DNA of 64,000 nt from Herbaspirillum sp. GW103 (GTDB lineage: Bacteria > Pseudomonadota > Gammaproteobacteria > Burkholderiales > Burkholderiaceae_D): NCBI RefSeq assembly GCF_000261365.1, contig NZ_AJVC01000003.1, forward strand, positions 1,798,001-1,862,000. The letters are read 5' to 3'. Of this stretch, positions 53,659 to 63,146 are shown piece after piece. Under the pieces are notes generated by a model. The model saw only the letters and a program-made list of their open reading frames with translations. It was not told where the DNA came from and searched no databases. Numbering within the stretch: position 1 is the stretch's first letter; each line of letters starts with the position of its first letter. Both the position numbers and the translations under genes were made by a program.

Positions 53659-55356
53659 ATGTACCGCTATGACCAATACGATCACCTGATCGTCAAAGAG
53701 CGAGTCGCACAATACCGAGACCAGGTGCGTCGGCGCCTGTCGGACGAACTGGCCGAAGACGAATTCCGTATCCTGCGCCTGCAGAACGGCCTGTACCTGC
53801 AACGCCATGCCTACATGCTGCGCATCGCCATTCCCTACGGCATGCTGGCCTCCAATCAACTGCGCAAGTTCGCCGAAATCGCCGTCAAGTATGACCGTGG
53901 CTACGGCCACTTCACCACGCGCCAGAACATCCAGTTCAACTGGATCAAGCTGGAAGAATCGCCCGAGATCCTGGAGCAGTTGGCCAGCGTGGAAATGCAC
54001 GCCATCCAGACCTCCGGCAACTGCATCCGCAATACCACCTCGGACGAACTGGCCGGCGTGGCCGCCGATGAAATCGTCGATCCGCGTCCCTATGCCGAAC
54101 TGATCCGCGAGTGGAGCACCTTCCACCCCGAGTTCGCCTACCTGCCACGCAAGTTCAAGATCGCCATCAGCGGCGCCGCCGAAGACCGTGCCGCAACTGC
54201 CGTACACGATATCGGCCTGCATGTCATCAAGAACGAGGCTGGCGAAGTCGGCTTCCGTGTGCTGGTCGGCGGCGGCATGGGCCGCACCCCGATCCTGGGC
54301 AGCGTGATCCGTGACTTCCTGCCCTGGAAGCACGCCATGTCCTATCTGGAAGCGATCCTGCGTGTGTACAACCAGCACGGCCGCCGCGACAACATGTACA
54401 AGGCCCGTATCAAGATCCTGGTCAAGGCCATCGGCCCCGAGGAGTTCGCGCGCCAGGTCGAAGCCGAATGGGCAGACATCAAGGATGGCCCCTCCACCCT
54501 GACCGAAGAAGAACTGCAGCGCGTGGCCAAGTTCTTCACCGATCCGGCCTACGAAACCCTGCCGGCCGTGGATGCGGAATATGAACGCCTGAAGGCTGAA
54601 GACCGTGGTTTCGCCAACTGGATCAAGCGCAACGTCAAGGCGCACAAGCAGGCCGGCTATGCAGCCGTGCTGCTGTCGCTCAAAAAACCGGGCGTGCCGC
54701 CGGGCGACATCACCGCCGACCAGATGAACTTCGTGGCCGACCTGGCCGACCAGTACAGCTTCGGCGAACTGCGCGTGACCCACGAACAGAACCTGGTGCT
54801 GGCCGACGTCAAGCAATCCGAACTGTATGCGCTGTGGAAGGCCGCCAAGTCGCATGGCCTGGCTACGCCCAACATCGGCCTCCTGACCGACATCATCTGC
54901 TGCCCGGGCGGCGACTTCTGCTCGCTGGCCAATGCCAAGTCGATCCCGATCGCCCAGGCCATCGCCGAGAAGTTCGAGAACATCGACTTCCAGCATGACA
55001 TCGGCGACATCGAACTGAACATCTCCGGCTGCATCAACGCCTGCGGCCACCACCACGTGGGCAACATCGGCATCCTGGGCGTGGACAAGGATGGTTCGGA
55101 GTGGTACCAGGTCTCGCTGGGCGGTGCCCAGGGCAACGAGTCCTCGATCGGCAAGATCATCGGCCCCTCGTTCTCGGCCACCCAGATGCCCACCGTGATC
55201 GACCGCCTGCTGCAGGTGTATGTCAAGCAGCGCACCGAGGAAGAACGCTTCATCGACACCGTGCGCCGCATCGGTGTGACCCCGTTCAAGGAATTCGTTT
55301 ACGCAACGCCGATCCGTTCGGCCGAGTATGTCGCAGGAGAAGACGCAAATGCCTGA
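53659..55356 (+). CDS. cysI: Sulfite reductase hemoprotein (nitrite/sulfite reductase family)
   Basis: Siroheme and [4Fe-4S] enzyme of 565 residues that reduces sulfite to sulfide with six electrons. The cluster ligands are visible as CCPGGDFC (C-x5-C) and SGCINACGHH (C-x3-C). Residues such as FTTRQNIQFNW and the HHVGNIGILG stretch are typical of the family. Nitrite reductase activity is a family alternative, but the neighbours are all sulfate-assimilation genes. A flavoprotein CysJ is absent nearby. Confidence 0.94.
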   Translation: MYRYDQYDHLIVKERVAQYRDQVRRRLSDELAEDEFRILRLQNGLYLQRHAYMLRIAIPYGMLASNQLRKFAEIAVKYDRGYGHFTTRQNIQFNWIKLEESPEILEQLASVEMHAIQTSGNCIRNTTSDELAGVAADEIVDPRPYAELIREWSTFHPEFAYLPRKFKIAISGAAEDRAATAVHDIGLHVIKNEAGEVGFRVLVGGGMGRTPILGSVIRDFLPWKHAMSYLEAILRVYNQHGRRDNMYKARIKILVKAIGPEEFARQVEAEWADIKDGPSTLTEEELQRVAKFFTDPAYETLPAVDAEYERLKAEDRGFANWIKRNVKAHKQAGYAAVLLSLKKPGVPPGDITADQMNFVADLADQYSFGELRVTHEQNLVLADVKQSELYALWKAAKSHGLATPNIGLLTDIICCPGGDFCSLANAKSIPIAQAIAEKFENIDFQHDIGDIELNISGCINACGHHHVGNIGILGVDKDGSEWYQVSLGGAQGNESSIGKIIGPSFSATQMPTVIDRLLQVYVKQRTEEERFIDTVRRIGVTPFKEFVYATPIRSAEYVAGEDANA

Positions 55357-55876
55357 AATCATCAAGAACAAGACCGTCGTGAGCGACGACTGGACCGTCC
55401 TGCGCCTGGCTGAAGGCGAGACCGCAGAGACCGTGACCGTGCCGCAAGGCCGCGTGATCGTGCCGCTGAAAGTGTGGCAGGCACAGGGCGAGGCCCTGAA
55501 GTCGCGCGCCGAGATCGGCGTGTGGCTGGCCAGCGATGAGCGTCCGGAAGAACTGAAGGGCCAGCTGGAGAACTTCAAGGTCGTCGCTGTCGACTTCCCC
55601 AAGTTTGCCGATGGCCGTGGCTATTCCATCGCCTACAACCTGCGCGCCCGCCTGGGCTACACCGGTGAGCTGCGTGCCATCGGCGACGTCCTGCGCGACC
55701 AGTTGTTCTACATGCAGCGCGTGGGCTTCGATGCCTTTGCCGTGCGAGCGGACAAGAACATCCACGATGCCGTCAAGGGCCTGACCGACTTCTCCGAGAA
55801 GTACCAGACCTCCTGGGACGAGAAGAACCCGCTGTTCCGCCGCGTCAAGCGCGAAACGGTGCAGGCCGCCGACTGA
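55349..55876 (+). CDS. DUF934 domain-containing protein
   Basis: Soluble protein of 175 residues always found next to cysI in many beta- and alphaproteobacteria. FADGRGYSIAYNLRARLGY and DQLFYMQRVGFDAFAVR are the conserved segments of DUF934. The ATG at 55349 has GGAGA at proper spacing and overlaps the cysI end by 8 bases; an earlier ATG (55328) would overlap more. A role in supplying electrons to or maturing the sulfite reductase is inferred from neighbourhood only. Confidence 0.9.
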   Translation: MPEIIKNKTVVSDDWTVLRLAEGETAETVTVPQGRVIVPLKVWQAQGEALKSRAEIGVWLASDERPEELKGQLENFKVVAVDFPKFADGRGYSIAYNLRARLGYTGELRAIGDVLRDQLFYMQRVGFDAFAVRADKNIHDAVKGLTDFSEKYQTSWDEKNPLFRRVKRETVQAAD

Positions 55877-55906
55877 ACCGCGATTGTGAAGAAGGAAGGA
55901 CAGCCC

Positions 55907-56638
55907 ATGGCCAACCCAGGCTTGCAAGACCTCATCGCCAAGACCCAGGCCACGCTGGAACGCATCGCCGCCGAGTACGCCCCGGCCGCGCTGGCCTCCA
56001 GCCTGGCCGCCGAAGACATGGTGCTGACCGACCTGATCCTGCGTGGCAAGCTGCAGGATCGCATCAGCATTTTCACGCTGGAAACCGGTCGCCTGCACAA
56101 GGAAACCGTTGGCATGCTGGACCGCATCCGCGAGACCTACGACTACGAGGTCGCGCCCTATCGTCCGCAGCCCGAAGCGGTAGAAGCCTACGTACGGAAG
56201 AACGGCGCCAACGCCTTCTACGACAGCGTGGAACTGCGCAAGGAGTGCTGCCACATCCGCAAGATGGAGCCGCTCAATCGCGCCCTGCAGGGCAAGGCTT
56301 CGTGGGTGACCGGCCAGCGCCGCGCACAATCGGTCACACGCGCCGAGCTGCATGTGCAGGAACGCGACGAAGCCCACGGCATGGAGAAGTTCAACCCCCT
56401 GGCCGACTGGTCGGAACAGGACGTGTGGGACTACATCCGCGCCAACGACGTGCCCTACAACCCGCTGCACGACCAGGGTTACCCTTCCATCGGCTGCGAG
56501 CCCTGTACCCGCGCCATCCAGCCCGGAGAAGACATCCGCGCCGGCCGCTGGTGGTGGGAGAACCCCGACTCCAAGGAGTGCGGCCTGCACGTGGTCGATG
56601 GCAAGCTGGTGCGCATCAAGGCGCATGCGGCGAGCTGA
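55907..56638 (+). CDS. cysH: Assimilatory adenylylsulfate (APS/PAPS) reductase
   Basis: Thiol-dependent reductase of 243 residues that makes sulfite from adenylylsulfate. Two Cys pairs, ECCHIRKMEP and GCEPCTRAIQPGED, show that it carries a [4Fe-4S] cluster and is therefore the APS-type rather than the E. coli PAPS type. The C-terminal catalytic Cys is in DSKECGLH. The ATG at 55907 follows AAGGA; a GTG seven codons earlier is less likely. No cysC (APS kinase) is needed in this pathway and none is seen. Confidence 0.94.
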   Translation: MANPGLQDLIAKTQATLERIAAEYAPAALASSLAAEDMVLTDLILRGKLQDRISIFTLETGRLHKETVGMLDRIRETYDYEVAPYRPQPEAVEAYVRKNGANAFYDSVELRKECCHIRKMEPLNRALQGKASWVTGQRRAQSVTRAELHVQERDEAHGMEKFNPLADWSEQDVWDYIRANDVPYNPLHDQGYPSIGCEPCTRAIQPGEDIRAGRWWWENPDSKECGLHVVDGKLVRIKAHAAS

Positions 56639-56687
56639 ACCAGAATTCAATCAAAGCAACAACAAGCAAAGCATCGGAAGGTCCGGC

Positions 56688-57623
56688 ATGAACACAGCGG
56701 TAGACAAACTCTTTTTGGACAACGCCAGCAACCGTCACCTCGACTGGCTGGAATCGGAAGCCATCCACATCATGCGCGAGGTCGCGGCCGAGTGCAGCAA
56801 CCCGGCGCTGCTGTTCTCCGGCGGCAAGGACTCCGTAGTACTGCTGCGCATCGCCGAAAAAGCCTTCCGCCCCGGCAAGTTCCCCTTCCCGCTGGTGCAC
56901 ATCGATACCGGCCACAACTTCCCGGAAGTCATCGAATTCCGCGACCGCCGCGCCGCCGAACTGGGCGAGCGCTTGGTAGTACGTTCGGTGGAAGATTCGA
57001 TCAAGCGCGGCACCGTGCGCCTGCGCAATCCGCAGACCGATTCGCGCAATGCAGCACAAGCCGTAACGCTGCTGGAAACCATCGAGGAATTCAAGTTCGA
57101 CGCCTGCATCGGCGGTGCTCGCCGCGATGAAGAAAAGGCCCGCGCCAAGGAACGCATCTTCTCCTTCCGCGACGAGTTCGGCCAGTGGAATCCCAAGGCC
57201 CAGCGCCCCGAACTGTGGGACCTGTATAACACCCGCGTGCATCCGGGCGAGAACATGCGTGTCTTCCCCATTTCCAACTGGACCGAGCTGGATGTGTGGC
57301 AATACATCGACCGCGAAAAACTGGCCCTGCCCTCGATCTACTTTGCGCACGAACGTGAAGTGATCCCGCGCAACGGCCTCTTGGTACCGCTGACCGACCT
57401 CACCCCGGCGCGCGAAGGCGAGACCGTCGAAAAGCAGGTCGTCCGCTTCCGTACCGTGGGCGACATTTCCTGCACCTGCCCGGTGTCTTCCGATGCCGCT
57501 TCCGTGGAAGCCATCATCGCCGAGACCGCAGTGACCCAGATTACCGAGCGCGGGGCCACCCGCATGGACGACCAGACGTCCGAAGCCTCGATGGAAAAAC
57601 GCAAGAAGGAAGGATATTTCTGA
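56688..57623 (+). CDS. cysD: Sulfate adenylyltransferase subunit 2
   Basis: ATP sulfurylase catalytic subunit of 311 residues, forming adenylylsulfate from sulfate and ATP. The PP-loop motif FSGGKDSVVLL is near residue 45, followed by PLVHIDTGHNFPEVIEFRD and CIGGARRDEEKARAKERI. It works as a heterodimer with CysN. Its stop shares a base with the cysN start. The ATG is the first Met in a frame without upstream coding signals. Confidence 0.96.
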   Translation: MNTAVDKLFLDNASNRHLDWLESEAIHIMREVAAECSNPALLFSGGKDSVVLLRIAEKAFRPGKFPFPLVHIDTGHNFPEVIEFRDRRAAELGERLVVRSVEDSIKRGTVRLRNPQTDSRNAAQAVTLLETIEEFKFDACIGGARRDEEKARAKERIFSFRDEFGQWNPKAQRPELWDLYNTRVHPGENMRVFPISNWTELDVWQYIDREKLALPSIYFAHEREVIPRNGLLVPLTDLTPAREGETVEKQVVRFRTVGDISCTCPVSSDAASVEAIIAETAVTQITERGATRMDDQTSEASMEKRKKEGYF

Positions 57624-58954
57624 TGAACGCCGCCGCAACCCAAGCACAACTGGCCCAGGCCACCGCACAATCGCATGAACGCGGCCTGCTGCGCTTCATC
57701 ACCGCCGGTTCCGTGGACGATGGCAAGAGCACCCTGATCGGCCGCCTGCTGTTCGACAGCAAGGGCATCTTCGCCGACCAGCTCGACGCCATCTCGCGTG
57801 CCAAGCACAAGCGTACCGTGGGCGATACCGTGGACCTGTCGCTGCTTACCGATGGCCTGGAAGCCGAGCGCGAGCAAGGCATCACCATCGACGTGGCCTA
57901 TCGCTACTTCGCCACGCCCAAGCGCAAGTTCATCATTGCCGATACCCCGGGTCATGAGCAGTACACCCGCAACATGGTCACCGGTGCATCTACCGCCGAT
58001 GCCGTCATCATTCTGGTGGACGTCTCCAAGGTGAAGCTGGGCGACGATGGCAGCGTGGAACTGCTGACCCAGACCAAGCGCCACTCCACCATCGCCCACC
58101 TGCTGCAGATCCAGCACGTGATCGTGGCCGTCAACAAGATGGACCTGGTGGATTACGACCAGACCGTCTATGACCGCATCGTCGGCGCCTACCAGCAGTT
58201 TGCGCAGCAACTGGGCTTGAAGGACGTGCGCGCCATCCCGCTGTCGGCGCTGGCCGGTGACAACGTAGTGGAGGCCAGCGCACGCATGTCCTGGTATCAG
58301 GGCCCGACGCTGATCAACCTGCTGGAGTCGCTGTCGGTGTATGAAGATGCGCACGAAGAAGCCTTCCGCTTCCCGGTGCAGCTGGTGGCGCGCCACAACG
58401 GCCACGAAGCCAATGATTTCCGTGGCTACATGGGCCGTATCGAAGCCGGCAAGGTCGCGCGAGGTGACAAGCTGGTGGTGCTGCCCAGCGGACAGAGCGC
58501 GACCGTCAAGGACATCCAGACCCTGGATGGTTCGCTGGAATCGGCCTCGGCCGGCCAGTCGGTGACCATCCTGCTGGACGAGTACCTGGACATCTCGCGC
58601 GGCGACCTGCTGGCCGCGGCGGCCCAGCCCTCGACCATCCTCAAGACCGTCAACGCGGATGTGTGCTGGCTCTCCGAAGAACCGCTGGACCTGCGCCGCA
58701 AGTACTGGCTCAAGCACACCACCAAGCAGGTCGCCGCACGCGTGGCCAAGGTCGATACGCTGCTGGACATCAACACTCAGGAACGCCGTCCCGCCGACAC
58801 GCTCAAGCTCAACGACATCGCCCGCATCAGCGTGAACGTGCAGCAGCCCATCGCGGCCGATGCCTACCAGGACATCCGCGCCACCGGCGCCTTCATCCTG
58901 ATCGATGAAGTGAGCCATCAGACGGTGGCCGCTGGTATGATTCGGATCGACTGA
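57623..58954 (+). CDS. cysN: Sulfate adenylyltransferase subunit 1 (GTPase)
   Basis: EF-Tu-like GTPase of 443 residues that drives ATP sulfurylase. G-motifs are visible: GSVDDGKSTLIGRL (P-loop), DTPGHEQYTRN and VAVNKMDLVDY. It ends after the elongation-factor-type beta domains, so there is no fused CysC kinase domain, in keeping with the APS-reductase route. It overlaps cysD by one base. Confidence 0.96.
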   Translation: MNAAATQAQLAQATAQSHERGLLRFITAGSVDDGKSTLIGRLLFDSKGIFADQLDAISRAKHKRTVGDTVDLSLLTDGLEAEREQGITIDVAYRYFATPKRKFIIADTPGHEQYTRNMVTGASTADAVIILVDVSKVKLGDDGSVELLTQTKRHSTIAHLLQIQHVIVAVNKMDLVDYDQTVYDRIVGAYQQFAQQLGLKDVRAIPLSALAGDNVVEASARMSWYQGPTLINLLESLSVYEDAHEEAFRFPVQLVARHNGHEANDFRGYMGRIEAGKVARGDKLVVLPSGQSATVKDIQTLDGSLESASAGQSVTILLDEYLDISRGDLLAAAAQPSTILKTVNADVCWLSEEPLDLRRKYWLKHTTKQVAARVAKVDTLLDINTQERRPADTLKLNDIARISVNVQQPIAADAYQDIRATGAFILIDEVSHQTVAAGMIRID

Positions 58955-58991
58955 ATTTCCTTCGATCCGCAATCGTCTCTTCGACCAGGCC

Positions 58992-59753
58992 ATGGCCACC
59001 CAACAGGCAGCGACTTCCTACTCTTCCGATTCACCCGCCCCCAGCCCGGACCATCCGGGCATGGTGTGGCTGGTTGGCTCCGGCCCTGGGGCCGCTGACC
59101 TGTTGACGGTGCGTGCCGCGCGCCTCTTGGCGCAAGCCGAGGTCGTGCTGCACGATGCCCTGGTCACGCCGGACATCCTGGCACTGTGTCCGCAGGCAGT
59201 GCTGGTCCCGGTGGGCAAGCGCAGCGGTCAGCGTTCCACGGCCCAGCCCGTGATCAACCAGAAGCTGGTGGAAGCGGCTCAGCAGTATCGCCGCGTGGTG
59301 CGCCTCAAAGGCGGCGACCCCATGCTCTTCGGTCGGGCCGATGAAGAAATGCGGGCGCTGGAAGAACACAACATCCCCTACGAAATCGTCCCCGGCATCA
59401 CCGCCGCACTGGCGGCCGCCTCGGCTGCCAAGCGGCCGCTGACGCGACGCGGGATTGCGCGCAGCGTTTCCCTGTTCACCTCCAGCACGGGCGTGGATGA
59501 GCCGGATGAAGTCCGTATGCCCAATGGCGATACCCTGGTCCAGTACATGGGCGGACGCGAAGCCACGGCCACCGCACAGCGCTTGCTGGCGCTGGGCCAT
59601 GCGCCTGATACGCCGGTGGTGGTGGTGGAGAACTGCAGCCGCCCTGACCAGCACATCTACCATCTGCAACTGGCAGGCCTGGAAGCCGGGCTGCAGGCCT
59701 GCAGCGGGCCGGTGCTGGTGATGATCGGGCCGGCGCTGGCGGATCGGGACTGA
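58992..59753 (+). CDS. cobA: Uroporphyrinogen-III C-methyltransferase
   Basis: SAM-dependent enzyme of 253 residues that makes precorrin-2, the siroheme precursor. The glycine-rich [18 protein letters not shown] is near residue 21 and [16 protein letters not shown] is the second family motif; [20 protein letters not shown] is also typical. It lacks the CysG dehydrogenase/chelatase domain. Its location at the end of the operon supplies siroheme for CysI, with the CbiX-type chelatase nearby. Confidence 0.94.
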   Translation: MATQQAATSYSSDSPAPSPDHPGMVWLVGSGPGAADLLTVRAARLLAQAEVVLHDALVTPDILALCPQAVLVPVGKRSGQRSTAQPVINQKLVEAAQQYRRVVRLKGGDPMLFGRADEEMRALEEHNIPYEIVPGITAALAAASAAKRPLTRRGIARSVSLFTSSTGVDEPDEVRMPNGDTLVQYMGGREATATAQRLLALGHAPDTPVVVVENCSRPDQHIYHLQLAGLEAGLQACSGPVLVMIGPALADRD

Positions 59754-59758
59754 CGCCC

Positions 59759-60130
59759 ATGCACCTGCTCCACGACCCTGCGGCCCCTGCCGCCGCCCCC
59801 ATCGATTTCGAGGCATTCCTCAAGGTCGATATCCGCATCGGCACCATCATCGCCGCCGATGCCTTCCCTGAAGCCCGCAAGCCTGCGTTCAAACTGAAGA
59901 TCGATTTCGGTCCGGGCATCGGTGTGCGCCAGAGCAGCGCCCAGATCACTACCCACTACACGCTGGAGCAGCTGGTCGGTCGCCAGGTGGCGGCGGTAGT
60001 GAATTTTCCGCCGCGCCAGATCGGCAAGTTCATGTCGGAAGTGCTCACGCTGGGCTTTCCGGATGCCCAGGGCGAGGTGGTGCTGTTCAAGCCAGACCAG
60101 GCCGTACCCAACGGCGCCCGGCTGTTCTGA
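59759..60130 (+). CDS. csaA: tRNA-binding domain protein, CsaA-like
   Basis: Small OB-fold protein of 123 residues. [40 protein letters not shown] and [20 protein letters not shown] follow the CsaA/Trbp111 tRNA-binding pattern closely, the same fold as the MetG tail. CsaA binds tRNA and has been linked to protein export in Bacillus; a role here is unknown. It starts 5 bases after cobA. Confidence 0.9.
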   Translation: MHLLHDPAAPAAAPIDFEAFLKVDIRIGTIIAADAFPEARKPAFKLKIDFGPGIGVRQSSAQITTHYTLEQLVGRQVAAVVNFPPRQIGKFMSEVLTLGFPDAQGEVVLFKPDQAVPNGARLF

Positions 60131-60136
60131 AGGGCT

Positions 60137-60215
60137 CTAGGGCCTGTTCACATTCAATCTGTGAGATGCGTTGCCCCCAGAAGGCGGGGTGGCAACCCTT
60201 CGGGAGAGGCCCTAG
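60137..60215. repeat. 79-bp structured inverted-repeat element
   Basis: CTAGGGCCT (60137-60145) and AGGCCCTAG (60207-60215) form long-range arms, extendable outward to GGGCT with a 2-base bulge. Between them are GTTGCC/GGCAAC and CCC-TTC-GGG hairpins. It sits between csaA and the convergent chelatase gene and may be an elaborate terminator or a small mobile-type repeat. Confidence 0.5.
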
Positions 60216-60283
60216 CCCGCTCCCAACAAGCAGATGGCCCGTATTCCGGGCCATCGTCGCATGCGGGAGTGCCGATGGCAGGA

Positions 60284-60667
60284 TCAGCTATTGGCCGTCC
60301 CCACGCAATAAGCGGCAATCGCCTGCAACACTGCCTCATCCTCGCCCACCGCAGCGACGGTGCGCACTTCCACACCTGGATGCGCCTGGCGCAGTTGCTC
60401 CAGCAATTCCGGCAGGTCACGGCGCACGTGCCCGCCCTGCCCCAGGAACACCGGAATGACGGTCACGCGCCGGCTGCCGGCGGCAATCTGCCGCGCCGCC
60501 ACGGTCGGCAGGTCCGGCTGCATCAGCTCCAGGAAGGCCAGCTCCACGCTGGTCCCCGGCATGGCCGCCTGCGTGAGCGCGCGCAGGCGCTCGAAAGGCG
60601 CCGCCCAGGCGGGGTCGCGAGCGCCGTGGGCGAACAGGATCAGGCTTTGGGAAATCGCTTCGCTCAT
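60284..60667 (-). CDS. cbiX: Sirohydrochlorin chelatase/CbiX family protein (short form)
   Basis: Single-domain chelatase of 127 residues (CbiX-S type). LILFAHGARDPAW near residue 10 holds the metal-binding His and PVFLGQGGHVRRDLPELL the second His. Such proteins insert cobalt or iron into sirohydrochlorin. With CobA in the adjacent operon it probably completes siroheme (iron) for sulfite reductase, or cobalt for corrinoid synthesis. A simple hairpin (ATGGCCCG/CGGGCCAT) lies downstream. Confidence 0.88.
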   Translation of the reverse strand: MSEAISQSLILFAHGARDPAWAAPFERLRALTQAAMPGTSVELAFLELMQPDLPTVAARQIAAGSRRVTVIPVFLGQGGHVRRDLPELLEQLRQAHPGVEVRTVAAVGEDEAVLQAIAAYCVGTANS

Positions 60668-60717
60668 GATGATGACAACAGTCTTTCAGGCAATGAAATC
60701 AAGATTGCAGAACGGAC

Positions 60718-61848
60718 TCAAGTCCGCTCCACCCACCACAGCGCACCAATGGCCAGCGCCATGAACAACAGGCTGGGCAGCGCCGCCGTCATGAAAGGCG
60801 GCCAGGTATTGAGCAGGCCAAGGTGGGAGAACAGGCTATTGATGAGCTGGAAGCACACCCCGATCATGATGCCGGTGAAAATCTTCAGGCTCACACCACC
60901 CGCGCGGAAGTGCAGATAGGCGAACGGCAAGGCCAGCGCCAGCATCACGAAGATCGACAGCGGATAGACGATCTTCTTCCAGAACGCGATCTCGTAACGA
61001 TCGGTACGCTGGTTGTTGGCCTCCAGATGCTTGGTATAGGCCAACAGGTCGTAGGCGGACATGCGATCCGGATCGGCGAAGAGCACCGAGAGAATTTCCG
61101 GCGTCACCTCGGAGACCAGCTTCACATGGGCGAGCTTGACGGTCTTGACCGGCTCGGTGATCTTGCGGTCCTTGCCGCCGACGAAGTCCGATTGCACCAC
61201 ATCATTGAGCACCCACTGATGATTGCCTTCGTAGATGCCGGTCTTGGCCGTCACCATGCGCGCCATGTGGAAGTCGGTATCGAGCTCATAGAGCTTGACA
61301 CCCTCGATGCGGCCATCCGGCTGCACCGTCTGGATATTGATGAAGCGGCTGCCGGTCACATTGCCTTCCAGGCCATTGTCCTTGATCACGTCCTTGGCCC
61401 ACATGCCCGAGCGGAACTGGGAGGACATCGAGGCGCCCTGGGCTTGCAGCTTCAACTTCTCCGCCCATTCGGAAGCCTTGGGCGCGATCAGCTCGCCGAA
61501 CACGATGGTCAGCACCGCAAACCCCACGCCGATACGCAGGAGCACCTTGGCCGCCATCCCGGTGGACATGCTGGAGACCCGCATGATGGTGAATTCCGAG
61601 CGCGCCGCCAGTTGCGAGAGCGTGTAGATGGTGCCGATGAGCACCGCCGTGGGCATCAGTTCATAGACATTGCCGGGCAAGCCCATGAGCACGTAGAACA
61701 CCGCCTGCTGCAACTGGTAGCCGTTGCGACCGACCTGTTCCAGCTGGCCCATCATCTCGAAGAAGGCGAACAGCGCCAGGAAGGCCGCCAGGGCGAAGAG
61801 CACCGAGCGCGTGATCTCGGTGGTGAAGTAACGTTGGATGACTCTCAT
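60718..61848 (-). CDS. lptG: LPS export ABC transporter permease LptG
   Basis: Inner-membrane permease of 376 residues with six helices, three before and three after a periplasmic jellyroll. It opens MRVIQRYFTTEITRSVLFAL, typical of LptG, and has the conserved YELMPTAVLIGTIYTLSQLA segment. With LptF and LptB it extracts lipopolysaccharide to the periplasmic bridge. One base separates it from lptF. Confidence 0.95.
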   Translation of the reverse strand: MRVIQRYFTTEITRSVLFALAAFLALFAFFEMMGQLEQVGRNGYQLQQAVFYVLMGLPGNVYELMPTAVLIGTIYTLSQLAARSEFTIMRVSSMSTGMAAKVLLRIGVGFAVLTIVFGELIAPKASEWAEKLKLQAQGASMSSQFRSGMWAKDVIKDNGLEGNVTGSRFINIQTVQPDGRIEGVKLYELDTDFHMARMVTAKTGIYEGNHQWVLNDVVQSDFVGGKDRKITEPVKTVKLAHVKLVSEVTPEILSVLFADPDRMSAYDLLAYTKHLEANNQRTDRYEIAFWKKIVYPLSIFVMLALALPFAYLHFRAGGVSLKIFTGIMIGVCFQLINSLFSHLGLLNTWPPFMTAALPSLLFMALAIGALWWVERT

Positions 61849-61849
61849 C

Positions 61850-62980
61850 TCAGGCCTCGCGCTGGAACGTCATGGCGCGCCGCACTCGGCTCCACAACCG
61901 GGATGGGTGGGCGGGATGATTGATGTTCAGGCGCAGGGCGAACATGCCCACCACCAGCAGCGCCACGATCACGTGCACCGGCCACCAGGCCATCATGAAA
62001 CTCATGCGCTGCTGCGCCACCGATGCCTGGAACACGCTGACCGTGTTGCTGTAGACCACGAACAGCAGCAAGGCCACCAAGAGTCCCAGCGAACGGCCGG
62101 CCCGCGGATTGACGAAGGACAGCGGAATGGCCAGCAGCATCAGCGTGAGCGCCATCAGCGGCAGCGCCATGCGCCAGAGCAGCTCGCCACGGGCATATCC
62201 GTCCTGCTTGCCCAGCAGCTCGGCCAGCTGCAGCGCGCGCGCCGAGCGCTCACCGGCCGCCGTTTGCGACTGATTGCCGATCAGCAGCCCATAGCGCTCG
62301 AAGTCGACGATCTGGAAATCCGGCAGGCTGGGCGAACCGTCATAGCGGCGCCCCTTCTGCATGACCACGAACTTCTCGCCATCCGGGTCCACCTTGGTTT
62401 CGCCTTCCTTGGCGACCACCACGCTGTTCTTGCCATCGGGGTTGATGGTATTGACGAAGATGTTGCGCACCTTGGAGGCATCGCCGGAAATGCCTTCGAC
62501 GAAGAAGATCCGGTTGGCCGCCGCTGACTGCTGGAACTTGCCCGGCGAGACACGGGCGATGTCCTCGCGCTGCTCGAAACGGCTGCGGTATTCGCTGCTC
62601 TGCTCATTGGCCCAGGGCGTAACCACGAAAGAGAGCGCGGCCACCAGCGCCACGATGGGCCAGCCAAAGCGCAGCACCGGCGCGATCCAGCGCGTGAGCG
62701 ACATGCCGCAGGCGAACCAGACCACGATCTCCGAATCCTGGTAGCTGCGCGTCATCACCAGCAGCACCGAGATGAAACCGGTGAGGATGAGGATGATGGG
62801 CATGTAGTTCAAGGCCTGGAAGCCGATCAGGGCCAGCACGTCTTGCGACGCAACCTGGCCGCCTGCGGCCTGGCCGAGGATCTTGATCAGCATCACGGTC
62901 AGGGTGATGGTGAACAGCGTAGTGAAGACCCCACCTGCGGTGCTGGTCAATTCGCGTCGTAGGGCGCGTTGGAAAATCAT
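61850..62980 (-). CDS. lptF: LPS export ABC transporter permease LptF
   Basis: Partner permease of LptG, 376 residues. The start MIFQRALRRELTSTAGGVF is the usual LptF N-terminus, so the ATG at 62980 is used rather than the long upstream frame. The six-helix plus periplasmic-domain layout is clear (FTTLFTITLTVMLIKILGQA; LWRMALPLMALTLMLLAIPL). It is divergent from pepA, an arrangement common in beta- and gammaproteobacteria. Confidence 0.95.
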   Translation of the reverse strand: MIFQRALRRELTSTAGGVFTTLFTITLTVMLIKILGQAAGGQVASQDVLALIGFQALNYMPIILILTGFISVLLVMTRSYQDSEIVVWFACGMSLTRWIAPVLRFGWPIVALVAALSFVVTPWANEQSSEYRSRFEQREDIARVSPGKFQQSAAANRIFFVEGISGDASKVRNIFVNTINPDGKNSVVVAKEGETKVDPDGEKFVVMQKGRRYDGSPSLPDFQIVDFERYGLLIGNQSQTAAGERSARALQLAELLGKQDGYARGELLWRMALPLMALTLMLLAIPLSFVNPRAGRSLGLLVALLLFVVYSNTVSVFQASVAQQRMSFMMAWWPVHVIVALLVVGMFALRLNINHPAHPSRLWSRVRRAMTFQREA

Positions 62981-63146
62981 GGGAAGGCTGGCTTGGTTTC
63001 TGGTGTCGGGGTCATTAACGGATGGCCTGCGCGGATGTCCGGCGCCCGGCATCGTGTCCGAAGCTGGCTTACCTGGCTGAACGCATGCGCGCGTAGCGTC
63101 GAAATGGGCTCTATAATCGCCAGGTAATTCATATAAAGGACGAACG

